Of a stretch of DNA of 64,000 bases, positions 17,254 through 24,567 are shown in pieces; the first letter of the stretch is position 1, and every line of letters begins with the position of its first letter. This DNA is from Desulfotruncus alcoholivorax DSM 16058 (GTDB taxonomy: Bacteria > Bacillota > Desulfotomaculia > Desulfotomaculales > Desulfallaceae), in NCBI RefSeq assembly GCF_000430885.1, contig NZ_AUMW01000011.1:62001-126000 (forward strand), read 5' to 3'. The notes beneath the pieces were generated by a model. It saw nothing but the letters and a program-made list of their open reading frames with translations, did no database searches and had not been told where the DNA came from. The position numbers and the translations under genes were made by a program.

Positions 17254-17418
17254 TTACTTTCCTTTAATTTGTGAACTACGCAGCGCCTGGTTATTTAAAA
17301 CATGTTTCAGCTTTCGATACGCCAGGAACACCAGCATATCACTTATATTCTTGTCACCGCACATAATTGAAATATGTTCTTGATTTTCCACGATTTGTAC
17401 AGCCTTTTTATTCGCCAT
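17254..17418 (-). CDS. Small hypothetical protein upstream of the recombinase
   Basis: 54 residues from the ATG at 17418, which has AGGAGGTG seven bases upstream. Sequence MANKKAVQIVENQEHISIM onward is basic at the C-terminus (RKLKHVLNNQALRSSQIKGK) with no known domain. The gene ends 23 bp before the recombinase start on the same strand, so they probably share a transcript. Small basic proteins in this position are sometimes excisionases, but nothing in the sequence proves it. Confidence 0.65.
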   Translation of the reverse strand: MANKKAVQIVENQEHISIMCGDKNISDMLVFLAYRKLKHVLNNQALRSSQIKGK

Positions 17419-17493
17419 TTCAACACCTCCTGTCATACAATATGCGTAAACTAGATTGAAAATAAGTTGTCCTGTAATGAAACAAAATTAAAA

Positions 17494-17518
17494 CCCCCGG
17501 AATAATTAATTCCGGAGG
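17494..17518 (-). terminator. Terminator after the Rpn-family gene
   Basis: Stem ccggaat/attccgg extended by partly matched C/G runs (17494-17518), then TTTTAATTTT on the minus strand. It separates the Rpn gene from the recombinase transcription unit. Confidence 0.7.
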
Positions 17519-17541
17519 CTTAATTTATGCACCTAATTAAC

Positions 17542-18420
17542 TTAATTAGGCATTAATTCTTTTAGTGCTATTTCGAATTCTTCCATAGTCTTTGATTTGA
17601 CCGCCCGCCGAAGAATTCTTTTAAGCAAGTCTTTGTCATTAACTGCAGACAGGCTTTCTTTAATCCAGTTCGGCCTTTGGCCGGTGTTCTCTTCAAGAGT
17701 TTCTATTATGGATTCAACAATACCTTCGCCAAGATACTTAGCTTTCCATTCTTCCCGGATGCCGTCAAACAATGGTAGATTTTCTATTTTAATCACCTCC
17801 AGCACCTTTAGAATTAAATCTTTGGGAAACCTCAACGAAGACAAAGCAGCCAACGCAACGTACAAAACATCCCTGTCGCTATCGGATTCGACTTCTTCAT
17901 CAAACCGCCGGGCGCATGTCTCAAGGACTGCTTCAGGCGGATCTTCCTGTTTCATTAGTGGAGCCAAAGGCAACAGCTCCACAGGTCCTTTATACAGAAA
18001 GTCCTGGCCAGGCATGTCTTGTAAATTTAACTGTCGGTAGTTAAATTCCACCACCGTTAATTCCAGGCAATCTATAGCGTAACGTCCATCCTGCCGTCTA
18101 TCGCTGCCGGTAAGGTTAATTACCACCGGATAAACAGGCCTTTGGTGCCGCCGGTGGTGCATGGCTACATATTCCAGCAAGCGCCTGGGCATTTCCTTAT
18201 CCGGACGGGCCTGAAACTCCACCAGCATTATGTATTCGTAGCCATCTTCATTAATTTTGTACAGCACATCTGAGCTGCGCTGCACTGCCACCGCTTCTTT
18301 GTCGGCATCCCGAACAGCCTCTACCGACACTTCAATACCCCGGACAAAGGCTGCGATTTGTTGACTATACCGCCCGGCCAAGGCCTTGATAATTAAATCA
18401 TACTCGGCCAAGGACATCAT
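17542..18420 (-). CDS. Rpn-family PD-(D/E)XK nuclease / putative transposase
   Basis: 292 residues. The N-terminal half shows the PDDEXK_2 pattern of recombination-promoting nucleases: DVLYKINEDGYEYIMLVEFQ (Asp and Glu-x-Gln catalytic positions near residues 51-72) followed by RRLLEYVAMHHR. The C-terminal helical part ends in ALKELMPN. Rpn/YhgA-like proteins are DNA endonucleases that raise recombination, common as mobile cargo. It lies inside the element with its own terminator. The start has two adjacent ATGs after AGAAGGG; the first is used. Confidence 0.88.
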   Translation of the reverse strand: MMSLAEYDLIIKALAGRYSQQIAAFVRGIEVSVEAVRDADKEAVAVQRSSDVLYKINEDGYEYIMLVEFQARPDKEMPRRLLEYVAMHHRRHQRPVYPVVINLTGSDRRQDGRYAIDCLELTVVEFNYRQLNLQDMPGQDFLYKGPVELLPLAPLMKQEDPPEAVLETCARRFDEEVESDSDRDVLYVALAALSSLRFPKDLILKVLEVIKIENLPLFDGIREEWKAKYLGEGIVESIIETLEENTGQRPNWIKESLSAVNDKDLLKRILRRAVKSKTMEEFEIALKELMPN

Positions 18421-18506
18421 CCCTTCTAAATTTAATTATAGCATAAGAAAACTATTAGCTAGAAACTGTATTTCATGTAGCTACAATTTTTCCAACCACC
18501 TCGTTC

Positions 18507-19106
18507 CTAACTGCCGCCATATCGGGAGCTTGGGCTAATTGCAAACCCGTCCACCTTCTCCCGGATCTGCGCGGGTGTATACTTCCCGCAATCAGTTTCA
18601 ACAAAAACCTCTCCGCCATCATCACTCACATAAGAAGCATCCGGCACAACATCACCGCCCCCGGCATAGACCTTATTTTCAATTTCCAGCGCGTCACCGG
18701 TACGCCAAGACTCCCGCTCACTTCCGGAAAGATTAAAATAAACATCATTGGTCCGCACCTGGTGCACCACCTCATTTGCCTTGCCCGGATGAGTAAAAAC
18801 AATACTCCTATCCAACCCAGGCCCCTCGGGGCCGGTGGCCCAACGTTTGCCCTTATTGTCCAAGCTGTACACCCTAATATCCATACCGGGTTTTTCCCCG
18901 GCAACCGTATGCTCAGTAAGATAACCCGCCTTTTCAAGCTGCTTTAATCGTTCCTCGCAGGTCCTTTCCTTGGCATTTGGCCAATAGGCTTTTTTCACTT
19001 GTTCGAAAGACAGCACCCGGCAGCGGGTCAGGTCGGTAAGAGTAGCTTGATCCCGTTCAGTCAGCTGTTTGGCTTTGGTAATACGTGCGATAAAAACCAC
19101 CTCCAT
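18507..19106 (-). CDS. Replic_Relax-like protein (possible replication/mobilization protein), C-terminus perhaps truncated
   Basis: 199 residues. LTERDQATLTDLTRCRVLSF leading into a winged-helix stretch (ERTCEERLKQLEKAGYL), then IRVYSLDNKGKRWA and FVETDCGKYTPAQIREKV, resembles the replication-relaxation family found beside coupling proteins on Gram-positive mobile elements. The C-terminus ends soon after REKV; a +2 frame stays open for about 24 codons further (to about 18469), so a recent frameshift is possible. The ATG has no clear Shine-Dalgarno, while GGAGGTGG lies just inside the frame, so the true start may be a non-ATG codon a few residues later. Confidence 0.6.
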   Translation of the reverse strand: MEVVFIARITKAKQLTERDQATLTDLTRCRVLSFEQVKKAYWPNAKERTCEERLKQLEKAGYLTEHTVAGEKPGMDIRVYSLDNKGKRWATGPEGPGLDRSIVFTHPGKANEVVHQVRTNDVYFNLSGSERESWRTGDALEIENKVYAGGGDVVPDASYVSDDGGEVFVETDCGKYTPAQIREKVDGFAISPSSRYGGS

Positions 19107-19638
19107 TCAAATTCCACAGCGTCGTGGAGTTTGAGTATAAACGCATCCCCACCACTAAAAGGGCGAAGCCCCAAAGGGGGTCCGGGGGAAAAATTCCCCC
19201 GGCGGGGGATAGGGGATTCTAAGGGGAAAGGGGGCAGCGCCCCCTTTCCCCTTACGCGCCGCAGCGGTAACGTTGGGGCGCGGGAGCAGGCCGGGTGAGT
19301 GCGAAGCACGAACCCCGAAGGCCAAGGCGGCAGGGGCGAAGCCCCCTTGCCGAGCGAAGCGAAGGTGCCGCCGAAGGCCGGAGCGCCGCCTAGAGTCCGT
19401 GCGAACGATAGTGAGCTACGGACTATTGGCGGGGGGACTGCTCCAACTCCAACGGGCAATGCCGCAAGGCGGTCATTGCCCGTTGGAGAAATACTGCAAC
19501 AGCGCGGGCTAAAGTGTACCAGTGCCTCGAAGAACGGATACGAAGAAAGCACCCGAAGCGAAGCGGGGGGCTGCACTTCGAGGTAGAACTTCGAGGCGCT
19601 AAATACAATAACTGCCTCACATGGCAGTTATTGTACCG
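19107..19638. repeat. Hairpin-rich GC-rich region of the element, oriT candidate
   Basis: Noncoding, GC-rich and full of inverted repeats. There is a 13-bp-arm hairpin GGGGAAAGGGGGC/GCCCCCTTTCCCC (19217-19245 region), a 15-bp perfect pair at 19447-19461 and 19474-19488, a CCTCGAAG/CTTCGAGG pair around 19522-19596, and a 13-bp pair at 19604-19616 and 19623-19635. The heptamer GCGAAGC, a known very stable DNA hairpin, occurs five times (19163, 19301, 19336, 19354, 19558). It sits between a relaxase-like gene and the coupling-protein gene, where an origin of transfer would be expected. ORFs crossing it are low-complexity artefacts. Confidence 0.75.
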
Positions 19639-21525
19639 CTATAAATTTACTTCTACTGCTTCACCAAAGCTATCCCAGATACCATTCTTTACCAAAATAA
19701 CCTGTTTTTTATTGCCCGGTACGCTGGAATTTTCATTGGCTTCTACACCAATATTTTTGTCTTGGACCAATTTCAGCTTAGCAATATTTACAAATTTTGC
19801 AATTGTATTAACTGGTTCCGGACTCTGTTCCGGAATTTCCGGCTCCGGCAGCGGCAGTTGTTCCAGCCGGTCTTTTTCGGCTTTGTAAATCAGGTAGGAA
19901 TGATTGGCCAGCATGGCCAGCTGCCCGCGCCTGATGATCACCGATTTGCCCGGGGGCATGGCTTTAAAAAGATTCGGGTGCAATAAAGGCACCTCTATTT
20001 CGGTGTTGTTCTTACCCACGGTGTTTCGCTGGTTGTTTCCGCTTTGTATCAGACCACTGGTCATGGTTTTGTTTTCGCTCCAGCTCGTGACGGTATGCAG
20101 TACTGTACCGGTATATTGCGAAAAGAGTTCAGCGTCAGCCGGGGTGTCGGCATTAAAAATGATTTTGGTCCTGGTGTTCACCTGGATGGTGTTTACAAAG
20201 TCGTCACCCACCGCCTGCAGGTCACCCATAGCCTGGTTTGCCAGTATCAAGCTGTAGTTGGCGCTCCGCACTTTTGAGATAACGTTCCGGAACGCCTGGC
20301 AGGCCATGTTCTGAAATTCGTCTATGGCTATGATTACAGGTCGGGACTGGGGCGTTCTAAAGGCCGCCAAATATTGCAGGTCCTGAGCGATCATTTTACC
20401 CAGGGCCGAGCAAGCCTCCGGTGCCAGGGCGGACTTGAGGTCGAAGTACACTACGTCCCCGCGCTGCATTATTTTTGCCAGGTCAATATCAGGCCTGGCT
20501 GAGTTGATCTGCCCTAACTCGCTGTACGGGGTCAGCGCGGCGGTCAGGCCCTTGATCTGGTTTTCATCGACATTTTGGCCGGTTAGTTGGAAAACCAAAC
20601 CCGGGTTTTGAAGTATACTGTGTATGTCGGCCAGGGTATATTTCACTCCCCGGGCATCCAGCGCCGTCAAAAGCGGGATGAATGTCGCCTGCTGCACATA
20701 GCTATAGAACTTCGCCTCACCGTGGAATACCAGCTCTAATGCTGTCATTATACGCTCCACTTTACCCAGGGCAGTACCGCTGGCCAGCGGGTTGTAAGTG
20801 TTTGTTTTTTCCCGCGGGTCCAGGGTGAAAATGTAAAACTTTTTGCCGTTTGCCCTGGCTTCCCGGGCTAATAGTTGGATGGCCTGCCGGTCCTCTTTGA
20901 AGTCGATGACGACCAGGGATGCACCTTTGCGGACGGCTTGCGTGCAAAGGGGTGTAACACCAAAAGCGGTTTTACCGGTGCCGGAGCCGCCCATGATGTG
21001 AATGTGCTCCGTTATGCTCGCAGCCGGTACGGTTAAGGGCCGCAGTTTATCGTCCAGGCCGAGGAAGTACCGGTCTTCCGGGGTATTGACCAGGTACTTG
21101 TTGATGTCGAATTGTATTTTTTTGAATCGTATTTTCCGGATGTCCCGGTGGTCGCCGGTGTCTTTTTTAAGCCGCTTTGCCCAAATGGCAATCACGCTGG
21201 CCAGGGCCATAATCCCCAGGATGCTGTTTAGATATAGCCAGAGGGTAAGCACTCCCGGGTTGGACAGTTTGTCCACGTCAAACAGCCAGGCCCGGGCGAC
21301 GAACAGCGGGTGGTGCCAGTACCAGGTAGCCAGGCTCAAATCAGGTGACTTGGGAAAATGCTTCAATCCTTCGGCGTATGCTATGATATATGCCGCGGCA
21401 GTACCCAAAAGCAAAACATCTAGAATATACAGGATCAGCAGCGCCAACAATACCAGGACGGCCAGCGCAGGCCAGCGGTATTTTGCAGGGAGCTGTAGGA
21501 ACCGGTCACGAATTTTCTCCAGCAT
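19639..21525 (-). CDS. VirD4/TraG-like type IV coupling ATPase
   Basis: 628 residues with two N-terminal membrane helices (about residues 19-50 and 92-116), then a cytoplasmic ATPase: Walker A GGSGTGKT at 179-186 and Walker B IIAIDEFQNMA near 400, followed by LANQAMGDLQAV typical of TraD/TraG. Coupling proteins bring the relaxosome to a mating pore. The element supplies no pore proteins. The start has GAGGTG nine bases upstream. A 13-bp inverted repeat directly follows its stop. Confidence 0.93.
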   Translation of the reverse strand: MLEKIRDRFLQLPAKYRWPALAVLVLLALLILYILDVLLLGTAAAYIIAYAEGLKHFPKSPDLSLATWYWHHPLFVARAWLFDVDKLSNPGVLTLWLYLNSILGIMALASVIAIWAKRLKKDTGDHRDIRKIRFKKIQFDINKYLVNTPEDRYFLGLDDKLRPLTVPAASITEHIHIMGGSGTGKTAFGVTPLCTQAVRKGASLVVIDFKEDRQAIQLLAREARANGKKFYIFTLDPREKTNTYNPLASGTALGKVERIMTALELVFHGEAKFYSYVQQATFIPLLTALDARGVKYTLADIHSILQNPGLVFQLTGQNVDENQIKGLTAALTPYSELGQINSARPDIDLAKIMQRGDVVYFDLKSALAPEACSALGKMIAQDLQYLAAFRTPQSRPVIIAIDEFQNMACQAFRNVISKVRSANYSLILANQAMGDLQAVGDDFVNTIQVNTRTKIIFNADTPADAELFSQYTGTVLHTVTSWSENKTMTSGLIQSGNNQRNTVGKNNTEIEVPLLHPNLFKAMPPGKSVIIRRGQLAMLANHSYLIYKAEKDRLEQLPLPEPEIPEQSPEPVNTIAKFVNIAKLKLVQDKNIGVEANENSSVPGNKKQVILVKNGIWDSFGEAVEVNL

Positions 21526-21529
21526 GCAT

Positions 21530-21973
21530 TCAGCACCTCACTGCTTTTATTGCTGCGGGTATTCCGCAGCCTGGAATTTTACTGGTATACTGCCCCAGGC
21601 TTTTGTCATATTCATAGGCGCTTCCGGCCAATCTAAGCCAGCCGTCTTTATATATCCCTCGTTTTCCTACCCTAAGACCTGCGTCAATTGAGTTAACCTT
21701 TGCATCTATAGCCTGTTGCCGTTCCATGTATGGGTCATATGTGCCACAGGTGAATTTCTTTCTGCCAGCTCCCCGCCTTGCTCCACCGTGACCGGCAGCC
21801 GGTGGTATGTTGTATTTTTTGCGAAAGGATCTGAATGTCCTTACGGATACATCCAGCTCAGCAGCTATTTCCCGGTCTGTTTTTCCTGCCTGCAACAGTT
21901 CAAATACCCTGGCCAGGTCAATATTTTTTTGCGGCCTGCCGCGTTTCTTTTTTGCAGCTTGATTATGGGGCAT
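21530..21973 (-). CDS. HTH protein with RGRPQK AT-hook-like N-terminus
   Basis: About 147 residues. KKKRGRPQKN resembles an AT hook; it is followed by a resolvase-type/HTH_23-like helix-turn-helix (ARVFELLQAGKTDREIAAEL, then DVSVRTFRSFRKKYNIPP) and a Gly/Arg/Lys-rich linker GGARRGAGRKKF. The rest has no recognised fold. It overlaps nothing and ends 4 bp before the coupling-protein start, so the two are probably coupled. The ATG at 21973 is preferred over a GTG four codons upstream whose ribosome-binding site would be too close. Likely a DNA-binding accessory or regulator. Confidence 0.65.
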   Translation of the reverse strand: MPHNQAAKKKRGRPQKNIDLARVFELLQAGKTDREIAAELDVSVRTFRSFRKKYNIPPAAGHGGARRGAGRKKFTCGTYDPYMERQQAIDAKVNSIDAGLRVGKRGIYKDGWLRLAGSAYEYDKSLGQYTSKIPGCGIPAAIKAVRC

Positions 21974-22064
21974 ACAAAGCTTCACACCCTTCCGTTCCGC
22001 TTCTTTCTCAGTCTGCCGAACCGTTACTTTTTACTGATTCTGTGTTAAAATTTCTTGATAGACT

Positions 22065-22268
22065 TTACTGTTGATGCTGTTTGGATTCAGCCAACAACTC
22101 ACTGGCTGGGATGCCGAAGAATTGTTCAAGGCGTTGAGCTACTTCCCATGAGGGGTTACGACGACCAGACTCTATATTACTTAGATGCCCAGGGCTAATT
22201 TTTAAAATCTTTGCAAGTTGCTCTTGGGTAAAACCTTTTGTTTGTCGCAGGTAGATTAACTTAACCAT
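22065..22268 (-). CDS. XRE-family HTH regulator
   Basis: 67 residues from the ATG at 22268 (GGAGG five bases upstream). The whole protein is a Cro/C1 helix-turn-helix: LIYLRQTKGFTQEQLAKIL, then SPGHLSNIESGRRNPSWEVA and FGIPASELL. It faces a second XRE gene across a 75-bp spacer that carries two matching palindromic operators, so the two proteins form a regulatory switch controlling the element. Confidence 0.93.
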   Translation of the reverse strand: MVKLIYLRQTKGFTQEQLAKILKISPGHLSNIESGRRNPSWEVAQRLEQFFGIPASELLAESKQHQQ

Positions 22269-22283
22269 AAATACCTCCATAAA

Positions 22284-22339
22284 CTTTTCTTTGAGAAAAG
22301 CCCTATACTTGTTATACTTTTCCCTAAGAAAAGTATCAA
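22284..22339. promoter_or_regulatory. Divergent promoters with two 17-bp operators between the XRE genes
   Basis: Two palindromes of one form, CTTTTCTTTGAGAAAAG at 22284-22300 and CTTTTCCCTAAGAAAAG at 22317-22333, are spaced 33 bp apart (three helical turns). Plus-strand promoter: TTGAGA (22291-22296), 16 bp, TATACT (22313-22318), with its -35 inside the first operator. Minus-strand promoter: TTGATA (22334-22339), 17 bp, TATAAC (22311-22316), with the second operator filling exactly the -35/-10 spacer. This is a lysogeny-like switch layout. Confidence 0.85.
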
Positions 22340-22343
22340 GGGG

Positions 22344-22580
22344 TTGATTATAATTTTTTCTCGTGATAAATTCTCATATCGCCTAAAAGAGCTCAGAAAA
22401 TCTAGAAGTGTAAAACAAAAAGAGCTTGGCCAAATTGTGGGGTTAGCAGAATCGGCTATCAATAATCTTGAGAATAAAAGAAGATCCCCTAGTATAGAAA
22501 TTGCCGTTGCCCTAGCCGACTTCTTCGACGTCTCCCTGGATTACCTGGTGGGCCGCTCCGACGATCCCCGCCGGCATTAA
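22344..22580 (+). CDS. XRE-family HTH regulator, divergent partner
   Basis: Up to 78 residues. FSYRLKELRKSRSVKQKELG, then LAESAINNLENKRRSPSIEI and DFFDVSLDYLVGRSDDP form a complete Cro/C1 domain with the usual C-terminal LVGRS tail. The TTG at 22344 abuts AAGGGG, so it is too close; an ATA or ATT at 22350/22353, nine bases from the site, may be the real start and would also match the family N-terminus. It is followed by the coiled-coil gene on the same strand, 18 bp away. Confidence 0.9.
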   Translation: MIIIFSRDKFSYRLKELRKSRSVKQKELGQIVGLAESAINNLENKRRSPSIEIAVALADFFDVSLDYLVGRSDDPRRH

Positions 22581-22598
22581 ACCGAAAGGAGAACCAAT

Positions 22599-22976
22599 AT
22601 GGACAACGACAAATTTCAAGAGTTAGTGCTCCAACAATTTCAAACCATGGACAAAAGATTTCAATCTATGGACAAGCAATTTCAAGCCATAACAGAAGAA
22701 CTCCAAGCCCTAAAAGAAGGCCAAACTCGCATGGAAACCCGCATGGACAAGCTTGAAAAATCCCAGGACATACTGGCCACAGAAGTTATGTCACTTATAT
22801 CTAAAACGAATGAAATTGACACCAAATTAACCAAGCTGGCCATACGCGTCGAAAACGCAATCGAACCTCAAATCAACGCCTTATTTGAAGGACACAAGCA
22901 ACACACTGAACAACTAACCCGCATTGAAGAACAGGTCAGCAAGCATGACGAGTACATTTTGAAGCGGATTAAATAG
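22599..22976 (+). CDS. Coiled-coil hypothetical protein
   Basis: 125 residues from an ATG with AAAGGAG nine bases upstream. Nearly all of it is heptad coiled coil; the N-terminal part is a tandem of MDKRFQSMDKQFQAI-type units and ETRMDKL repeats. Similar small coiled-coil proteins follow XRE genes in many Firmicutes, with no known biochemical role. It is the only plus-strand cargo gene apart from the XRE regulator, so it is controlled by the same operator region. Confidence 0.8.
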   Translation: MDNDKFQELVLQQFQTMDKRFQSMDKQFQAITEELQALKEGQTRMETRMDKLEKSQDILATEVMSLISKTNEIDTKLTKLAIRVENAIEPQINALFEGHKQHTEQLTRIEEQVSKHDEYILKRIK

Positions 22977-22992
22977 CTGTAATACAACAATC

Positions 22993-23913
22993 TCAATTCA
23001 TGTAAAGTGACTTAATCAATTCTATCTTACGCTCGGCCTCCGGGCTATCCGGCCCCCTGGTTTGCGCTTTTTTCCGGCCTGCTTGTCCACCGGGCGAGGC
23101 CCTTTTGGGTTGTTGCTGTGGCTGCCCGGGCAGGAGAACGTAATCATCCCTTAGCGCAGCAATAAGAAAGCCCGGAGCATTTCGGGTTTGAACGCTTCCG
23201 AGCATTTGGATTTTCTCCTTCACTTTTTCTCTACCGTATTCATCGACAAGCTTTCGAAGCAGCACCGTAGGTATCTTTACACCGCAGGCTTTTTCCGCTT
23301 GCTGCTGAAGTTCTTTGATGTTGTTGTCTGGTTCGCCAGCAGGTGAGCTTTCGGGAATACTATCCTCTCGACATTTTTCGACAGTCGTTCCTTCAACAAC
23401 AACAGTATCTGTAGTATTCTCTGTTGTATTCTCTGTATAGATAGTATGCGACTTTGGGGCAATCTTGTTTGCACGATTCGTACATTCTAGATTGCCCCTT
23501 TCGGGCATACTAGAATGTTCACTCTCGTCTTCCATATTTGGCGAATTTGGACCATTTGGATCAGAATTTTTAAATTTCCTGTAATATTCGCTTAAACACT
23601 CTGCCAATCTCTCCAAATCAAGCCGATAATATAATCGCGCTGGCTGCCCCCGGCGCTGCTCATGTAATATTCCTTTTTCAACCAGTTTTTTTCTAGCCGT
23701 TTCTTGCTCTTTTCTTGACAGGCCAGTTTCTTCGTACCATTCGGATTGAGTTTTATAAATCCATTCATCGTTGCCACGACCGGTCCAGTAGAGTAATTGC
23801 GCTAAAAACACACAAGCCGTAACGCTCTTTAGCATTTTAGCGACGTCCGGATGATAAGCCACCGGCTTGTCCATCAGTAGACCAAAAATAATTGCTTTGC
23901 TTTGATCAGTCAC
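22993..23913 (-). CDS. Replication-type helix-turn-helix protein of the element (DnaD/RepA-like)
   Basis: 306 residues from the GTG at 23913 (AAGGAGG nine bases upstream; the longer in-frame start lacks one). The N-terminal winged-helix (VAKMLKSVTACVFLAQLLYW, then EWYEETGLSRKEQETARKKL) resembles helix-turn-helix replication initiators of phage and plasmid type, whose wording YWTGRGN-like follows. The middle is low-complexity; a helical segment near residue 210-270 (LLRKLVDEYGREKVKEKI) may be a DnaD-like region. It is transcribed toward 22993, convergent with the coiled-coil gene. Probably the element's replication initiator; exact class uncertain. Confidence 0.65.
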   Translation of the reverse strand: MTDQSKAIIFGLLMDKPVAYHPDVAKMLKSVTACVFLAQLLYWTGRGNDEWIYKTQSEWYEETGLSRKEQETARKKLVEKGILHEQRRGQPARLYYRLDLERLAECLSEYYRKFKNSDPNGPNSPNMEDESEHSSMPERGNLECTNRANKIAPKSHTIYTENTTENTTDTVVVEGTTVEKCREDSIPESSPAGEPDNNIKELQQQAEKACGVKIPTVLLRKLVDEYGREKVKEKIQMLGSVQTRNAPGFLIAALRDDYVLLPGQPQQQPKRASPGGQAGRKKAQTRGPDSPEAERKIELIKSLYMN

Positions 23914-24043
23914 CAGGGTGAACCTCCTTGATTCTCTTTGAAAAATAAAAAACAACAAAGCTTTACGCCTTGTCATCAATTGCCCCAAGTGATAAAATAC
24001 TTCTCGAAAGCTGGTTTCCAACCGGCTTTCAGCTATTTTTACG

Positions 24044-24079
24044 GTTTTTCAATATAGGGTCACAGCCGCCGGGCTGTAA
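24044..24079. other. attR of the integrated element
   Basis: Right attP arm (core GTTTTTCAATATAGGGT starting at 24044, to 24064) followed by GCC and the direct-repeat core GCCGGGCTGTAA (24068-24079) in the codons for LQPG of the protease. It is the inverse arrangement of attL, as expected after serine-integrase recombination. Confidence 0.88.
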
Positions 24080-24508
24080 TATTGGGTCACCGATACCGGC
24101 CCTTCCATCTTTTCCGTCACTTCCGTTTGCCAGAATATGATTATTAGATAGAATCAGCTTCTCACCTGTTTTTCGGTCCTTAACCACGGCGCCAAAGGTG
24201 CCTGCAGTTATTTTATAGTGTCCAATACTGCTGCCCGGTACGGCAGGTCGCACTTTTTGCGGGCGCTCCAGCAATTTAACCCGGCCAATCTCAATCACAT
24301 CGGTTTCCAGGCCTTTTACTTTACCCGGCACCCTGTGATCCCGGTGCAAAGCTCCGACCGGCAGCTTTTTCTCAACAAATACTATAATAGCGGGCTTATC
24401 GGTTCTGGTCATGCCAACCCGCTTATATCCAACACCCACACCCCTTACGTTAGGTAAACCAAGTATATGGTGGCGCACTTTTTCCAGGGTGCGATAATGC
24501 CTATCCAT
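24068..24508 (-). pseudogene. 5' half of the trypsin-like serine protease gene
   Basis: ATG at 24508 with aaaggaggg upstream. The protein reads VRHHILGLPNVRGVGVGYKR, then IIVFVEKKLPVGAL, VIEIGRVKLLERP and the histidine motif ILSNNHILAN, then LQPG at the element edge. Beyond it the frame continues 15 codons into the element to a stop at 24029. The active-site serine half is 8.5 kb away at 15018-15578. This is the promoter-bearing half; its product would lack Ser and so be inactive. It belongs to the S1-like family whose members start with the VRGVGVGYK module. Confidence 0.88.
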
Positions 24509-24567
24509 ATCACTCCCTCCTTTGCTGATGCCATTTTATGCACGGGAAGTAAAAATGGTTACCATGG

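Larger units (their letters stand above)
15582..24070. mobile_element. Integrated 8.5-kb element (serine-recombinase IME-like) inside a protease gene
   Basis: Bounded by a 12-bp direct repeat with one mismatch (GCCGGGTTGTAA at 15579-15590, GCCGGGCTGTAA at 24068-24079). Just inside are inverted 21-bp arms (15586-15606 and 24044-24064, one mismatch; core GTTTTTCAATATAGGGT). Joining the ends recreates a 52-bp dyad attP whose centre is CC on the plus strand, which predicts crossover at 15580-15581 and 24069-24070. Cargo runs mostly on the minus strand: recombinase, small ORF, Rpn nuclease, Replic_Relax-like protein, coupling ATPase, HTH protein, divergent XRE pair and HTH replication-type protein. 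No VirB4 or mating-pore genes, so a mobilizable element is more likely than an ICE. Confidence 0.9.

Noticed and set aside
19061-19620. Several ORFs (95-171 aa) in the hairpin-rich region of the element
   Set aside because: Low-complexity, Arg/Gly/Pro-biased translations of inverted repeats; no conserved motif and mutually overlapping on both strands.
15582-24070. Prophage interpretation of the element
   Set aside because: No head, tail, terminase, lysis or portal genes; coupling protein points to conjugation-type mobility.
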